NCBI GenBank assembly: GCA_002694345.1
Contig: NZLV01000223.1
Span: 1-13,837, forward strand
Reading direction: 5' to 3'
DNA from: Maricaulis sp.
Lineage (GTDB): Bacteria > Pseudomonadota > Alphaproteobacteria > Caulobacterales > Maricaulaceae
DNA length: 13,837 bases
Notes under the pieces: generated by a model
Seen by the model: the letters and a program-made list of their open reading frames with translations, nothing else
Database searches by the model: none
Told to the model about the DNA's origin: nothing
Translations under genes and position numbers: made by a program
In this document: positions 1-7,362 of the stretch, one piece after another
Numbering within the stretch: the stretch's first letter is position 1
Layout: each line of letters opens with the position of its first letter

Positions 1-1635
1 CACGACGCCGCAGCCAATATCTATGAAGCGGCCGGCAAGTCGCAGGCGGCGCTGCCGCATCTGCGCGCCTTCAAGCGCCTGGACGACGAAGCCCGCGCCG
101 TCGCTGCATCGGCCAACAATGCGCTTCTGGGTGCCCAGTTCGACTTCGCCGAACAGGAATTGCAGATCGAGCAATTGCGCACCGAGAGCCTGGAACAGGC
201 CCTGACCCTGGCCGACACCCGGGCCCGTCAGCAATTCTATATCGTGATCGGGCTGCTGGTTCTGGCCGGGATCTGCGTGCTGGCCGGTGGCTTGGTCTAC
301 CGCGTCCTGCGCCAGCGCAATGCTGTCCTGCGCGATGCGCTCTATCGCGACACGGAAACCGGCCTGCCGACCCGGTTTGCGGCGGATGCGCGGATGGAAG
401 AGATGGACCTGACCGGGCTGGATCCCGTTGTCTTGGCGCTGGGCATTGACCGCTACCAGCATCTGGAAGGCGTACTGGGTTTCGACCGGATGGCCGAGCT
501 GATCCGCGTGGTCGCCAAGCGCCTGAAACGGGATGAGGATGTCGACACCGTCGTCGTTCTGTCGCGCGGCGCACTGGGCATTGTCCTGACACGTCCGGCC
601 ACGCGCAGCCTGACCGAAGCCGCCGCGGAATTGCAGGCCCTTCTGGTGGAGCCTGTTGACGTCGATGGCGTGACCCTGGATGTCGCCGTGACGCTGGGCA
701 TTGCCGATGAGGCCAGCGGCCACAAAGGCATTCGCGAAGCCATGCTGGCAGTGGAGCAGGCCCGCGAGGCCCAGCTGCCCTATTGCGAATTCGATGCCGG
801 CCAGCAACGCGACCACAGTGACAACCTGACCCTGATGAGCCGCATGATCGCGGCCACGGCCAGCGGCCATATCCAGATGCATTATCAGCCGAAACTGCAT
901 CTGAAATCCGGCGAGTTCCGGGGCGCTGAAGCCCTGGTCCGCTGGAATGATCCCGAGCGCGGCTTCATTCCGCCGGACACCTTCATCGGCCTGGCCGAAG
1001 AAACCGGCCGGATCCGCGAATTCACCGAATGGTCGCTGGACCGGGTGGTGACGGACCAGAAGAGCCTGATGGCCCGCGGCCAGGACATCCAGATTTCGAT
1101 CAATATCTCCGGCGCCCTGATTTCCGATCCGGATTTCGGCCGCATCGCCCTGGACCGGGTCGCGGCAGCGCGGGGCCGGATCGCCTTCGAAATCACCGAG
1201 ACCGCCGCAATGGGCAATCCGGAAAGGGCCCTGCAGACCCTGCGCATGTGGCGCGATGCCGGCATCAAGCTGTCGATCGATGATTATGGCACAGGCCTGT
1301 CATCCCTGGCCTATCTGCGGTCGCTGCCGGCTGAAGAGCTGAAGCTGGACCGCGCTTTTGTCAGCCATATCTCGACCTCGCAGCGCGACCGCATGCTGGT
1401 GAAATCCACCACCGATCTGGCGCATGCGCTGGGTCTGGAAATGACCGCGGAAGGCGTTGAGGACGACGCAGCCCTGGCCTTCCTGAAAATGCTGGGATGC
1501 GATTGGGCCCAGGGCTATCTGATGTCCCGCGCCCTGCCGCTGGACGCCCTGCGTCACTTCCTGCAGACCCATGCCGAAGGCTGGATCGTGAACACGGACG
1601 ACGCCCAGGCGAGCCGCATCAATTCCGTGAACTGA
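1..1635 (+). CDS. Membrane-anchored GGDEF-EAL protein, 5' end outside window (likely c-di-GMP phosphodiesterase)
   Basis: The reading frame is open from base 1, so this is the C-terminal 544 residues of a larger protein; the ATG at 160 is internal. In order: a helical, TPR/coiled-coil-like stretch (residues 1-75), one membrane segment (about 79-103), a GGDEF-type domain (about 108-255) and an EAL domain (about 280-525). The GGDEF signature position reads SRGALG (188-193), so cyclase activity is unlikely. The EAL domain looks catalytic: EAL at 310-312, an SINIS segment, an EITE segment, DDYGTG starting at Asp427, the KLD lysine at 448, AEGVED, and QGYLMSRALP near the end. It would hydrolyse c-di-GMP at the cytoplasmic face of the inner membrane, with the degenerate GGDEF possibly sensing GTP; that role is inferred from family behaviour. 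It ends 16 bp from the convergent small gene and shows no functional link to the peptide genes. Confidence 0.9.
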   Translation, partial: HDAAANIYEAAGKSQAALPHLRAFKRLDDEARAVAASANNALLGAQFDFAEQELQIEQLRTESLEQALTLADTRARQQFYIVIGLLVLAGICVLAGGLVYRVLRQRNAVLRDALYRDTETGLPTRFAADARMEEMDLTGLDPVVLALGIDRYQHLEGVLGFDRMAELIRVVAKRLKRDEDVDTVVVLSRGALGIVLTRPATRSLTEAAAELQALLVEPVDVDGVTLDVAVTLGIADEASGHKGIREAMLAVEQAREAQLPYCEFDAGQQRDHSDNLTLMSRMIAATASGHIQMHYQPKLHLKSGEFRGAEALVRWNDPERGFIPPDTFIGLAEETGRIREFTEWSLDRVVTDQKSLMARGQDIQISINISGALISDPDFGRIALDRVAAARGRIAFEITETAAMGNPERALQTLRMWRDAGIKLSIDDYGTGLSSLAYLRSLPAEELKLDRAFVSHISTSQRDRMLVKSTTDLAHALGLEMTAEGVEDDAALAFLKMLGCDWAQGYLMSRALPLDALRHFLQTHAEGWIVNTDDAQASRINSVN

Positions 1636-1651
1636 TCCGGCGGTCAGGCGC

Positions 1652-1879
1652 TCAGTCGCGACCCCAGAAATGCCACCAGGCCGGCTCGGTTTCCGGGCTC
1701 AGACCCAGCCAGTCGCGCACCTGCCGTTCGGCCGGTTCCAGCATGTTCCAGGCCGGCAGCCAGTCCTCGATGAATTCGTCCGCCCGCGGCGAGACCACCG
1801 AAGCGATGAAGGCCAAGCCGATCACGGTGACCAGGATCGTCAGAAGCGGTTTGAAGATATCCGACAGGAATTTGAACAT
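1652..1879 (-). CDS. Small single-span membrane protein, 75 aa, unrecognised
   Basis: I do not recognise a family. The 75-residue product has one hydrophobic segment (about residues 11-29, rich in Leu/Ile/Val) after a short basic start, then an acidic, Trp-rich tail (six Trp) ending WHFWGRD. The start is supported by a strong ribosome site on the minus strand, GGGGGAGA at 1885-1892, 5 nt before the ATG. A GCTAGTCT -10-like element lies at 1903-1910, 23 nt upstream of the start. The gene converges on the EAL gene and diverges from the S10 peptidase gene. A longer overlapping frame (1644-2000) has no comparable start signal. Called as real from its RBS, its promoter-like box and its transmembrane-plus-Trp composition; its function is unknown. 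Confidence 0.68.
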   Translation of the reverse strand: MFKFLSDIFKPLLTILVTVIGLAFIASVVSPRADEFIEDWLPAWNMLEPAERQVRDWLGLSPETEPAWWHFWGRD

Positions 1880-2092
1880 GCGCGTCTCCCCCTAGGCCGG
1901 GCAGACTAGCACAGGCGCGCCGGGCAGCCAGCGCAAACGCAATCCCCCGCTTCACGCGCATAAGCGATGCAGAAGAACACGGCTGCTTGCATGAAATCAC
2001 CGCGCGACTTCAGGAAACACCCCAGAAACAGGCAGGCAATGCGCACCTGGAGACGCTAGTGTGGGGCGATCACAGCTCTGCCGGGATATTCC
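1880..2092. promoter_or_regulatory. Divergent intergenic region with two -10-like boxes
   Basis: This 213-bp gap separates the small membrane protein (minus) from the S10 peptidase (plus). It holds GCTAGTCT on the minus strand at 1903-1910 and GCTAGTGT on the plus strand at 2055-2062, the latter 30 nt before the peptidase ATG. Both resemble the Caulobacter housekeeping -10 (GCTANAWC). I see no convincing TTGAC-like -35 for either. No small gene was found between them. Confidence 0.42.
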
Positions 2093-3586
2093 ATGTCGAC
2101 CGTTCTCCTGAACCGCCCCCTTGCCGCTCTCACCCTTGCTGCCGCCCTTGCCCTTCCGGGCCTGACCGCGGCGCAGGCCCTGGAGCCGGCAATCCTCAAC
2201 AGCCAGACCCGGCATGAGGGCGAGTTCGGAGGCGAGACCGTGTCCTACCAGGCCCTGGTCGAACGCACCGCCCTGCCCGCCAGCGATGAGACCCCGGCCG
2301 TGGAAATGGTGAGCTTTGCCTATCTGCGCGACCCGGCCCCTCAAACCGGTGAGCGCCCGGTCATCTTCCTGTTCAATGGCGGCCCCGGCGCAGCCTCCTC
2401 CTGGCTGCACATGGGAGCGATGGGGCCGGTGCGGATCAATGCCCCGCTCGACCCGGCCAGCCCCGTCCCGGACGGTCAGGCACCGGTCGCCAATCCCCAT
2501 TCCCTGATCGATGTGGCCGACCTGGTCTTCCTCGACCCGCCCGGCACCGGTTTCAGCCGGGTCGCGGAAGGCTCGGAACCGGGCGCGCTCTACTCCTTCA
2601 ATGGCGATGCGGAGATCTTCGTCCGCTTCATCGAGACCTGGCTGGCCGACCATGACCGCACCGATGCCCCGGTCTTCGTCCTGGGTGAAAGCTACGGCAC
2701 GATGCGCGCCGCCGCGATCGCCGGTCTGATGGCCGAGCGCAGCCCGCTGGACGGGGTCATCCTGATGGGCCAGGCCGTGAACATGATCGAGACCTCGCAG
2801 CGGCGCGGCAACATGCTCTCCTATGCGACCAATCTGTCGACTCTGGCCGGGATCGCCGCCTATCACGATCAGGTGGACACTGAAGGCCAGTCCATTCCCG
2901 ACTTCATCGACACGGTACAGGACTGGGCGATGGGCGATTATCTGGCCGCGCTGTTGCGCCGGAACCAGTTGTCCGCGGATGAGCGCACAGCCGTTGCGGT
3001 CCAGCTCGAGGCCTATACCGGCCTTCCCGCCGACACCTATCTGGCCAATGGCCTGATCTTCTCGAAAATGCGGGCGCTGGGCACCCTCCTCGCCGATGAG
3101 GGCCGGGTCATGGCCATGTATGATGCCCGCTATACCGCCCCCGCACCGCAGCCCGGCGGCGGCTATGTCGACCCCTATGGCGCGGTCTCCGCCCTGGTGC
3201 CCGCCGCACTGGCCACGCATTTTTCCGACACGCTGGGCCTGGACCTGCCCTTTGAAACCTATGTCGCCATCGACCGGAATGCCTCCCCGAACTGGACCTA
3301 TGACCGCACGGGCGGCATGGGCGGACCGTTCGACGACTATTACTACACCGGCATGCTGGAAGCCGCCTTCGCGGCCAATCCGGACTTCCGGCTGATGATC
3401 GGCACGGGCCGCTATGACCTGACCACGACGCTGGGACCGGCGCGCTATCTGGCAGACCAGATCCAGGCCGGCGGCGGTCATGTCGAGACGCACGAGTATG
3501 AAGGCGGCCACATGGCCTATACCAATCCGGAAGCCCTGGAAGTCTTCTCCGGCGATCTGCGGGCCTTCATCGCTGAACCCAACTGA
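2093..3586 (+). CDS. S10-family serine peptidase, exported
   Basis: A 497-aa alpha/beta-hydrolase peptidase of the serine carboxypeptidase (S10) family. An N-terminal signal peptide (hydrophobic core about residues 9-24, likely cleavage after Ala27 or Ala29) places it in the periplasm or outside. Landmarks: NGGPG oxyanion loop at 95-99, nucleophile Ser200 in GESYGT, Asp442 in GRYDLTT, and His473 in EGGHMAY, all in family order. Length is normal for S10. Compared with yeast carboxypeptidase Y, the Glu before the nucleophile is kept (Glu199), but the second Glu of the carboxylate-binding pair, 14 residues after the NGGPG Asn, is Ala109. It would remove C-terminal residues from peptides, but specificity is unknown. 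It is monocistronic, with a GCTAGTGT box 30 nt upstream and the Lrp gene 118 bp downstream. A paralog of equal length lies at 7360-8853. Confidence 0.93.
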   Translation: MSTVLLNRPLAALTLAAALALPGLTAAQALEPAILNSQTRHEGEFGGETVSYQALVERTALPASDETPAVEMVSFAYLRDPAPQTGERPVIFLFNGGPGAASSWLHMGAMGPVRINAPLDPASPVPDGQAPVANPHSLIDVADLVFLDPPGTGFSRVAEGSEPGALYSFNGDAEIFVRFIETWLADHDRTDAPVFVLGESYGTMRAAAIAGLMAERSPLDGVILMGQAVNMIETSQRRGNMLSYATNLSTLAGIAAYHDQVDTEGQSIPDFIDTVQDWAMGDYLAALLRRNQLSADERTAVAVQLEAYTGLPADTYLANGLIFSKMRALGTLLADEGRVMAMYDARYTAPAPQPGGGYVDPYGAVSALVPAALATHFSDTLGLDLPFETYVAIDRNASPNWTYDRTGGMGGPFDDYYYTGMLEAAFAANPDFRLMIGTGRYDLTTTLGPARYLADQIQAGGGHVETHEYEGGHMAYTNPEALEVFSGDLRAFIAEPN

Positions 3587-3704
3587 GTCTGCGACAATCC
3601 TTGCATTGATTATCCAGCCCTAAGCTGGGATGGTGACAATCCAAGTCTCTTGAGCGCGCGAATGGTATATCCAATGCGCCTGGCGTCGGATTGAAGGTAT
3701 CAGA
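3587..3704 (+). promoter_or_regulatory. Promoter region of the Lrp-type regulator, with direct repeat
   Basis: A Caulobacter-type promoter can be read as TTGCATT at 3601-3607, an 11-bp spacer and CCTAAGCT at 3619-3626, leaving a leader of about 70 nt before the ATG at 3705. The octamer GACAATCC occurs at 3593-3600 and again at 3635-3642, 42 bp apart (four helical turns), bracketing this promoter. Lrp/AsnC proteins often bind phased sites at their own promoters, so autoregulation is a reasonable inference. The start has only a weak AAGG ribosome site. Confidence 0.48.
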
Positions 3705-4184
3705 ATGCAACAACCCCTTGATGCGATCGATGTCCGCATTCTGGAGCATTTGCAAAAGGATTGCTCCATCTCCACGGCCGAGCTGGCGGAGAAGGTCGGC
3801 CTGTCCCAATCGCCTTGCTGGCGGCGCATCCAGCGCCTGCGCGAGGAGGGCTATATCCGCGCCCAGGTGGCGCTGCTGGATCCGGAAAAACTGGGCGTGA
3901 AACTCCACGTCTTCGCCCAGCTGAAAATCTCCTATCTGGACGATAACGACCGGCAGAAATTCATGCGGGCCGTCCTGGCCATCCCGGAAGTGGTGGAATG
4001 CTATTCCATCCTCGGCGAGCGGGATGCCCTCATCAAGGTCGTGGCTCCGGACATCAAATGGTACCAGGAGTTCATCTTCGACACGATCCTGAAGCTGCCC
4101 GGCGTCGAGGATGTCAGCTCCATCGTGGCCCTGTCACAGATGAAGAACACGACCGCCCTGCCGGTGAAGATGCAATACACCTGA
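3705..4184 (+). CDS. Lrp/AsnC-family transcriptional regulator
   Basis: The 159-residue product has the full Lrp/AsnC layout. An N-terminal winged helix-turn-helix begins DAIDVRILEHLQ, with the helix pair about residues 19-45 (TAELAEKVGLSQSPCWRRIQRL, interrupted here only by naming). It is followed by a C-terminal ligand-binding ferredoxin-like (RAM) domain, about 65-145, with the typical VVECYSILGERDALIKV strand-turn. Length is normal. Such proteins form dimers to octamers and respond to amino acids. It lies between an S10 peptidase gene and an amidohydrolase-OCD operon, all plus strand, which suggests it senses the amino acid released by these enzymes and controls the locus. The operator and ligand are not known. 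A TTGCATT-N11-CCTAAGCT promoter and a GACAATCC direct repeat lie upstream; a GC-rich hairpin follows. Confidence 0.94.
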   Translation: MQQPLDAIDVRILEHLQKDCSISTAELAEKVGLSQSPCWRRIQRLREEGYIRAQVALLDPEKLGVKLHVFAQLKISYLDDNDRQKFMRAVLAIPEVVECYSILGERDALIKVVAPDIKWYQEFIFDTILKLPGVEDVSSIVALSQMKNTTALPVKMQYT

Positions 4185-4189
4185 GCCCG

Positions 4190-4217
4190 GCCGGGTGTCC
4201 GCATAAATTCACCCGGC
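4190..4217 (+). terminator. Stem-loop after the Lrp-type gene, possible terminator
   Basis: GCCGGGTG (4190-4197) pairs perfectly with CACCCGGC (4210-4217) around a 12-nt loop, starting 6 nt past the regulator's stop codon. No T-run follows (next bases AGCGGG), so it is not a classical intrinsic terminator. It may still act as a 3' end, or with Rho. An operator role is possible but less likely. Confidence 0.45.
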
Positions 4218-4342
4218 AGCGGGACGCACGGACATAGGTTTGCCCAAGACCGGGCCCGCCCTGCGGGAAAAGGCATCATTCTCCGGTCCGGACGGCCTAG
4301 GCTGACATAAGTTATCCTGCGAGCCTGATTGCGGAGTCCGTC
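4218..4342 (+). promoter_or_regulatory. Upstream region of the amidohydrolase operon
   Basis: A CCTAGGCT -10-like box lies at 4296-4303, 39 nt before the amidohydrolase ATG. The run CTAGGCTGA recurs exactly upstream of the metallopeptidase gene at 12673-12681. No clear -35 is visible. A short GC hairpin, CCCG-N5-CGGG, spans 4255-4267. The ribosome site is CGGAG about 7 nt before the ATG. Confidence 0.4.
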
Positions 4343-6388
4343 ATGCGTATTGCCCCCTCCTGTCTTGTCCGTGCGCTCAGTGCGCTGGGCCTGTGCCTTG
4401 GCCTGACCACCACCGCCCTGGCCCAGAGCGTCGACGAATACGTGGTGATCCAGGCAGGCGAACAGGTCGGCACGCTGACCGCGACGATCGACGGCGCCCA
4501 TGTCAGCCTGGAATATGGCGTTCGCTCCAATGGCCGCGGCGCCCGCAACACGCAGGAAATCGAGCTGGACGCCAACGGCATCCCGGTCTCCTGGCAGATC
4601 AGCGGCAATTCCCTGTTCGGCGATCCGGTCGCGGAAAGCATGACCCAGTCGGGCGGCGTGCTGACCTGGGAGAGCCAGTCGGAAAGCGGCTCCATCGCTG
4701 TCGAGACGCCGCAGCTTTATATCGTCAATGATGGCAGCCCCTGGAGCGACGGCCTCTATGTCCGCGCCGTGCTGGCCTCGGGCGGCGACAGTCTGCCGGT
4801 GGCGCCGGCGGGCACGCTGAGCATCGAGGAAATCGAGACCGAACTGACCTTTGACGGGCTCGAGGGCGCTCGGATTTTCCGCCTCACCGGGCTGGGCCTG
4901 GGCTCCGGCTATGTCCTGCTGGACGGCGAGGACCGCCTGGTTGCGAATTTCTCCGGCGGCATGACCATTCTGGAAGACCATCAGGACCTCGCGGCAACCC
5001 TGTCCGGCTTGCGGGCCGAGATGGAGAATGCGCACCTGGAAGCCCTGCAGGACCAGCTGGCCCATTCCTTCGACCAGCCGGTCGTGATCCGGAATGTGCG
5101 GATCTTCCAGCCGGATGAAGGCGTGCTGTCAGAACCCTCCGCCGTCACCGTGTTCGGCAATTCCATCACCGCCATCCAGCCGGACGACGATGCCTGGATC
5201 GGCGAGGATCATCTGGTCATCGATGGCGAGGGCGGCACGCTGGTCTCCGGCCTGCACGACATGCACGCCCATCTCGGGGCCGACCGGGCCCTGCGCTACA
5301 TCTCTGCCGGCGTCACCAGTGTCCGCGACATGGGCAACAGCCCGGACGGCGTGCTGCGCCTGATGGACCGGATCGAGAGCGGAGAAATCGCCGGGCCGCG
5401 GGCCATGCTGTCGGGCATGATCGAGGGACGCAGCGATTACTCCGTCCACACCGGCATCATCGCCGCCTCGCTGGACGAGGCGCTGGAGGCGGTGCGCTGG
5501 TACGCTTCCCACGGCTATTGGCAGATCAAGATCTACAATTCCGTACCGGGCGAATGGATCGCGCCGATGGTCGAGGAAGCCCATGCCTGGGGCCTGTCCG
5601 TCACCGGCCACGTCCCCGCTTTCGTGTCGCCGGACTATGCCATCGAGACCGGCTATGCCGACATCGCCCACATCAACCAGCTCATGCTGGGCTGGATGCT
5701 GGAAGAGGGCGAGGACACGCGCACGCCGATCCGTCTGACCGGCATGCGCCGCGGTGGCGATCTGGATCTCAACTCCGAACCCGTCCAGCACACGGTGCGC
5801 CTGATGCAGGAACACGGCACCGCGCTGGACACGACCGCCGTGACGCTGGAACTGCTGATGATGTCCCGCTCGGGCGAGTTCTCCTCCTCCTCGCGCGGCC
5901 ATGTCGAACACATGCCGGTCGGCGTGCAGCGCAGCCGCCGCCGCGCCTTCGTGACCATCAATGACGAGGAAGATGACCGCGAATACACGGAAGGCTTCCA
6001 GGCCCTGCTGGACACGCTCGCCCTGCTGGACCGGTCCGGCATCCGCCTCCTGCCGGGCACGGATAATGGCTATGGCTTTACCGTGCACCGCGAACTGGAA
6101 CTCTATGTCCAGGCCGGCATTTCCCCGGCCCGCACCCTGGCCTATGCGACACTGGAAGCCGAGCGCCATATGGGCCGCGATGCCTGGCTGGGCTCGATCG
6201 AGGTCGGCAAGCGCGCCGACTTCATCCTGGTGCCCGGCAATCCGCTGGAGAATATCTCCGAGATCCGCCGCATCCGCCTGGTGATGAAGGATGGCGTGGC
6301 CTATCTGCCGGCCGAAATGCACCGCGCCATGGGGATTGACCCCTTCGTGGAACCGGTTGTCCTGCCCACTGCTGGGGCCGCAGACTGA
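4343..6388 (+). CDS. Exported amidohydrolase, imidazolonepropionase-like/dipeptidase clade, with N-terminal accessory domain
   Basis: A 681-residue amidohydrolase-superfamily enzyme with a signal peptide (likely cut at ALA|Q, after residue 27), so probably periplasmic. The TIM-barrel metal site is complete: HxH at His308 and His310, the bridging Lys396 in QIKIY, His423 in TGHVP, His443 in IAHIN, and Asp574 in PGTDNG. The C-terminus has the typical GSIEVGKRADFILVPGNPL segment. Characterised relatives of this clade, including Caulobacter enzymes, hydrolyse Xaa-Pro or Xaa-Arg/Lys dipeptides; the substrate here is not shown. The HxH is at about residue 308 rather than the usual 60-90, because residues about 30-265 form an extra beta-rich, acidic domain that I do not recognise. 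The gene has its own SD (CGGAG) and overlaps the OCD-like gene by one base (TGATG), so the two are co-transcribed. Confidence 0.9.
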   Translation: MRIAPSCLVRALSALGLCLGLTTTALAQSVDEYVVIQAGEQVGTLTATIDGAHVSLEYGVRSNGRGARNTQEIELDANGIPVSWQISGNSLFGDPVAESMTQSGGVLTWESQSESGSIAVETPQLYIVNDGSPWSDGLYVRAVLASGGDSLPVAPAGTLSIEEIETELTFDGLEGARIFRLTGLGLGSGYVLLDGEDRLVANFSGGMTILEDHQDLAATLSGLRAEMENAHLEALQDQLAHSFDQPVVIRNVRIFQPDEGVLSEPSAVTVFGNSITAIQPDDDAWIGEDHLVIDGEGGTLVSGLHDMHAHLGADRALRYISAGVTSVRDMGNSPDGVLRLMDRIESGEIAGPRAMLSGMIEGRSDYSVHTGIIAASLDEALEAVRWYASHGYWQIKIYNSVPGEWIAPMVEEAHAWGLSVTGHVPAFVSPDYAIETGYADIAHINQLMLGWMLEEGEDTRTPIRLTGMRRGGDLDLNSEPVQHTVRLMQEHGTALDTTAVTLELLMMSRSGEFSSSSRGHVEHMPVGVQRSRRRAFVTINDEEDDREYTEGFQALLDTLALLDRSGIRLLPGTDNGYGFTVHRELELYVQAGISPARTLAYATLEAERHMGRDAWLGSIEVGKRADFILVPGNPLENISEIRRIRLVMKDGVAYLPAEMHRAMGIDPFVEPVVLPTAGAAD

Positions 6389-7359
6389 TGCGGGTCATCG
6401 GACGGGATTTTGTCCGTCAGCACCTGACGTATCCGGAGGCCATCCGCCTGGTCCGCGCCGGCATGATGATCCTGTCCAACGGACAAAGCCTGCAGCCCCT
6501 CCGTTCCATCCTGCGCATGGCCGAGGGGCGCATGTTCGGCCTGATGCCCGGCGCGCTGGGAGAATGGGATTCCTTCGGGGCCAAACTCGTCAGCGTGTTC
6601 CCCGGCAATGGCGCCCAGGGCCTGCAATCCCACCAGGGCGGGATCCTGATGTTCGAACCGGAAACCGGAAAGCCCGTGGCCCTGGTCCATGCCGGCGAGG
6701 TCACCGGTATCCGCACCGGTGCCGCCAGCGCCGCGGCGACCGATGTGATGGCCCGGCCCGATGCGAGCGTGCTGACCCTCGTCGGCTATGGCGAACAGGC
6801 CGCGTCACATCTTCACGCCATCGCGCAAATTCGCACCCTGAAAACCGTCTGGGTTACGGGCCGGTCCGCGCAGAAGGCCGACGCCTTTGCCCGCGAACAA
6901 TCCGCCCTCACCGGACTGGATGTCCGCGCCGAGCCAGACATCGCCCGCGCCGTGGAACAGGCCGATATCGTGTGCACGATCACCGCCTCCGCCGAACCGC
7001 TGGTCACCAGCGACCAGGTGAAGCCGGGCACGCATGTCAATGCGGTCGGGTCGAGCTATGCCGGACCGGTGGAGATCGACAATGCCTTGGTCGCCCGGGC
7101 CCGCTTCATCGCGGATCACCGGGCCGGCGCGCTGGAACAGGGGGCCGAATTCCTCTCGGCCAAGGCCGCGGGCCTGATCGATGACGATCATGTGGTCGGC
7201 GAGATCGGCCAGGTCTATCTGGGCCAGCTGGCCGGACGCACCTCAGCTGATGAGGTCACGGTCTACAAATCCCTCGGACACATCGTCCAGGACCTGGTCT
7301 GCGGCCAATTCCTGGCCGAGAAAGCCGAAGCCGCCGGCCTTCCCGCCCTGGATTTCTGA
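6388..7359 (+). CDS. Ornithine cyclodeaminase/mu-crystallin family enzyme (paralog 1)
   Basis: The 323-aa product has the family's usual length and layout. The substrate-side Lys66 lies in GAKLVSV and the conserved Arg109 in IRTGAASAAATDV. The dinucleotide-binding GYGEQA is at 133-138, beta-2 ends in TGRS, and a C-terminal EVTVYKSLGH segment is present. Beta-2 ending in Gly-Arg rather than an acidic residue suggests NADP(H) preference (inference). The position equivalent to the catalytic Asp of Pseudomonas ornithine cyclodeaminase (GGD motif) is GSS, Ser222-Ser223, so true ornithine cyclodeamination is unlikely. Imine (ketimine) reductase, Pyr2C reductase-like or amino-acid dehydrogenase activity is more plausible. 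It is cytoplasmic, second in the operon, and starts inside the amidohydrolase stop codon. Its own TGA abuts the convergent S10 gene's stop. A paralog lies at 10169-11122. Confidence 0.92.
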   Translation: MRVIGRDFVRQHLTYPEAIRLVRAGMMILSNGQSLQPLRSILRMAEGRMFGLMPGALGEWDSFGAKLVSVFPGNGAQGLQSHQGGILMFEPETGKPVALVHAGEVTGIRTGAASAAATDVMARPDASVLTLVGYGEQAASHLHAIAQIRTLKTVWVTGRSAQKADAFAREQSALTGLDVRAEPDIARAVEQADIVCTITASAEPLVTSDQVKPGTHVNAVGSSYAGPVEIDNALVARARFIADHRAGALEQGAEFLSAKAAGLIDDDHVVGEIGQVYLGQLAGRTSADEVTVYKSLGHIVQDLVCGQFLAEKAEAAGLPALDF

Positions 7360-7362
7360 TCA
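7357..7362. other. Palindromic TGATCA shared by two convergent stop codons
   Basis: TGA (7357-7359) ends the plus-strand OCD-like gene, and TCA (7360-7362) is the TGA stop of the minus-strand S10 gene. The two coding regions abut with no intergenic base, so there is no room for a terminator between the operons. Transcripts must end inside the opposing gene. Confidence 0.95.

Noticed and set aside
1644..2000. 118-codon minus-strand frame overlapping the 75-aa membrane protein
   Set aside because: Different frame, no ribosome site, no hydrophobic segment pattern; the 75-aa frame has a strong SD and a membrane span.
1997..3511. Long minus-strand open frame (504 codons) opposite the first S10 gene
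   Set aside because: It lies antisense to a gene with a full catalytic triad and signal peptide. Its product is Gly/Arg/His-rich with no domain, typical of a GC-rich antisense frame.
4190..4217. Classical intrinsic terminator after the Lrp gene
   Set aside because: The stem is good, but no T-run follows, so it is listed only as a possible terminator at modest confidence.
5129..6322. Long minus-strand open frame (397 codons) opposite the amidohydrolase
   Set aside because: Antisense shadow of a gene with a complete metal site; composition biased to His/Gln/Gly with no recognisable motif.
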